DNA of 5,582 nucleotides. Origin: Verrucomicrobiia bacterium. Lineage in GTDB: Bacteria; Verrucomicrobiota; Verrucomicrobiia; Opitutales; Opitutaceae. The translations under genes were made by a program, and so were the position numbers. The stretch's first letter is position 1; every line of letters starts with the position of its first letter. The DNA lies in NCBI GenBank assembly GCA_030424825.1, contig JAUHWE010000349.1:1-5582 (forward strand). The letters are read 5' to 3'. The notes beneath the pieces were generated by a model. It ran no database searches, was not told where the DNA came from, and worked only from the letters and a program-made list of their open reading frames with translations. Positions 4,522 through 5,582 of the stretch are shown here, one piece after another.

Positions 4522-5582
4522 ATGCTAAAACGAAACGTTTTCCTAATCACCTTTACCCTACTGCTTGCAGCATCGATAGGCTATGCGCTTACCGACAAGG
4601 AGCCATTGTTCGATCCTGCCGAGCTTCCAGTGCTGGCTCCAACCGATCTCATGTCCCAAGAAACGATGCGGGTGATCGAGATGCTGGAAACCCTGCACTT
4701 CAACAACGAGGAGATCTCAGACGAAGCGTTTGTTGAACTGATTCGCGAATTCATGGGGAAGCTGGATTACAATCGTCTCTACTTCCTCCAATCGGACGAG
4801 CAGCAATTTATAGATACGTTCGCATCTCGCTTGAGTATGCAGATGCGTCATAAAGGAAACCTGGATGCGGCCTTTACCATCTACGGAAAGTACCGCGAGA
4901 TCGCCCTAAAGCGGATACAGTGGATACTGGAAAAACTCGACCAAGAATGGACCTTCGACGGTGACGAGGAATACGAGTACGACCGGAGCGAGAGCCCATG
5001 GCCCGCCTCTCCAGAAGAAGCCAACGATCTTTGGGTGAAACGCCTGAAGCAAGAGATGCTCCAGGAATTGCTCAACGATAAGACTGCTGAGGAAGCGAAG
5101 GAACGTATCACCAAGCGTTACGAACGCCAGCTTCGCAGCATCAAGGAATTCGGATCAAGCGACGTACAGGAGGTTTTCCTAACGAGCCTCACGCACATTT
5201 TTGACCCCCACTCGACTTTTTTCTCTTCTGACACTTTCGAAGACTTTAGCATCCACATGAGACTATCTCTGGTGGGAATCGGGGCCTTACTGAGCGAAGA
5301 AGATGGCTATTGCGTAATCCGGGAACTGATTCCAGGAGGACCGGCCAAGAATACAACTGATCTGAAACCCAACGACCGGATTGTCGCGGTAGCCCAAGGT
5401 GACGAAGAGCCTGTGGACATCATTGACATGGGTCTTCGGAAAGTGGTCGACCAGATCCGGGGTGAAAAGGGATCCACGGTCAATCTAACCATCATTCCTG
5501 CCGATGCCGTCGACGAATCGGAAAGACGAATCGTCAGCATTGTCCGCGACACGGTCCGCATCAACTCGAGCCGCTGCGAAGG
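4522..5582 (+). CDS. prc: Tail-specific (carboxy-terminal processing) protease, Prc type, 3' end outside window
   Basis: Prc/Tsp degrades or trims periplasmic proteins from their C-termini in Gram-negative bacteria. The frame opens at ATG 4522 and stays open to the window edge: 353 codons, with E. coli Prc at about 680. Residues 1-22 are a signal peptide (basic MLKRN, hydrophobic core, likely cleavage after GYA at 20-22). Residues about 40-230 match the helical Prc N-terminal domain. It contains an acidic, tyrosine-rich stretch (DGDEEYEYD, 146-154) and ends in the characteristic FDPHSTFFS (227-235). A PDZ domain follows at about 243-328 (LSLVGIGALL, VIRELIPGGPAKN, LKPNDRIVAV, VVDQIRGEKGSTV). 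The Ser-Lys catalytic domain is beyond the edge, so activity cannot be judged. No Shine-Dalgarno precedes the ATG; the leader is A-rich. With the rhomboid 158 bp upstream it may form a proteolysis locus. I assign Prc over shorter CtpA types because of the long N-terminal domain. Confidence 0.92.
   Translation, partial: MLKRNVFLITFTLLLAASIGYALTDKEPLFDPAELPVLAPTDLMSQETMRVIEMLETLHFNNEEISDEAFVELIREFMGKLDYNRLYFLQSDEQQFIDTFASRLSMQMRHKGNLDAAFTIYGKYREIALKRIQWILEKLDQEWTFDGDEEYEYDRSESPWPASPEEANDLWVKRLKQEMLQELLNDKTAEEAKERITKRYERQLRSIKEFGSSDVQEVFLTSLTHIFDPHSTFFSSDTFEDFSIHMRLSLVGIGALLSEEDGYCVIRELIPGGPAKNTTDLKPNDRIVAVAQGDEEPVDIIDMGLRKVVDQIRGEKGSTVNLTIIPADAVDESERRIVSIVRDTVRINSSRCE

Overview
The window is an ordinary chromosomal stretch of conserved bacterial housekeeping genes with two protease genes at the right end. 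I see no mobile element, CRISPR array, tRNA, rRNA or phage gene. The protein styles suggest a Gram-negative bacterium of the Verrucomicrobiota (PVC superphylum, perhaps Opitutae-like): a transketolase beginning MNTDILQ, ribosomal genes ordered rpsP-trmD-rplS without rimM (an order I recall from Chlamydia), a rhomboid with a soluble C-terminal tail, and a Prc-type tail-specific protease. This assignment is inference from pattern memory, not a database search.

Left part, minus strand (1-2047). A transketolase gene (tkt) enters from the left edge and starts at 430; only its N-terminal 143 residues are present. Next come three translation genes read leftward: rpsP (S16, 2047-1772), trmD (tRNA m1G37 methyltransferase, 1653-982) and rplS (L19, 977-615). 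An intrinsic terminator ends the cluster at 589-564. A second terminator-like hairpin with a U-tract lies between rpsP and trmD (1742-1717) and probably limits how much transcription reaches trmD-rplS. trmD and rplS are 4 bp apart, and the rplS ribosome binding site is built from the last codons of trmD.

Centre (2048-2142). A 95-bp divergent region separates rpsP from ychF. It contains an imperfect palindrome in which a perfect TTGACA on the minus strand overlaps a TTGTCA on the plus strand, so the two genes may have back-to-back promoters sharing one -35 site. Both products act at the ribosome.

Right part, plus strand (2143-5582). ychF (Obg-family ATPase) is complete. It is followed by a 265-bp gap with no convincing terminator but a possible 51-codon membrane-peptide ORF on the minus strand. 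A complete six-TM rhomboid serine protease follows (3512-4363). Then comes a 158-bp gap holding a 39-codon GTG-started ORF that looks like a bare signal peptide and lies in the same frame as the next gene. The last gene is a secreted tail-specific protease of the Prc/Ctp family, cut by the window edge inside or just after its PDZ domain.

The genes on the left serve central carbon metabolism and ribosome or tRNA maturation. YchF links to translation and stress. The rhomboid and Prc pair is a membrane and periplasmic proteolysis module. The observations most worth a second look are the rpsP/trmD attenuator with rimM absent, the signal-peptide mini-ORF in frame with prc, and the shared -35 palindrome. 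None amounts to a demonstrated new system.
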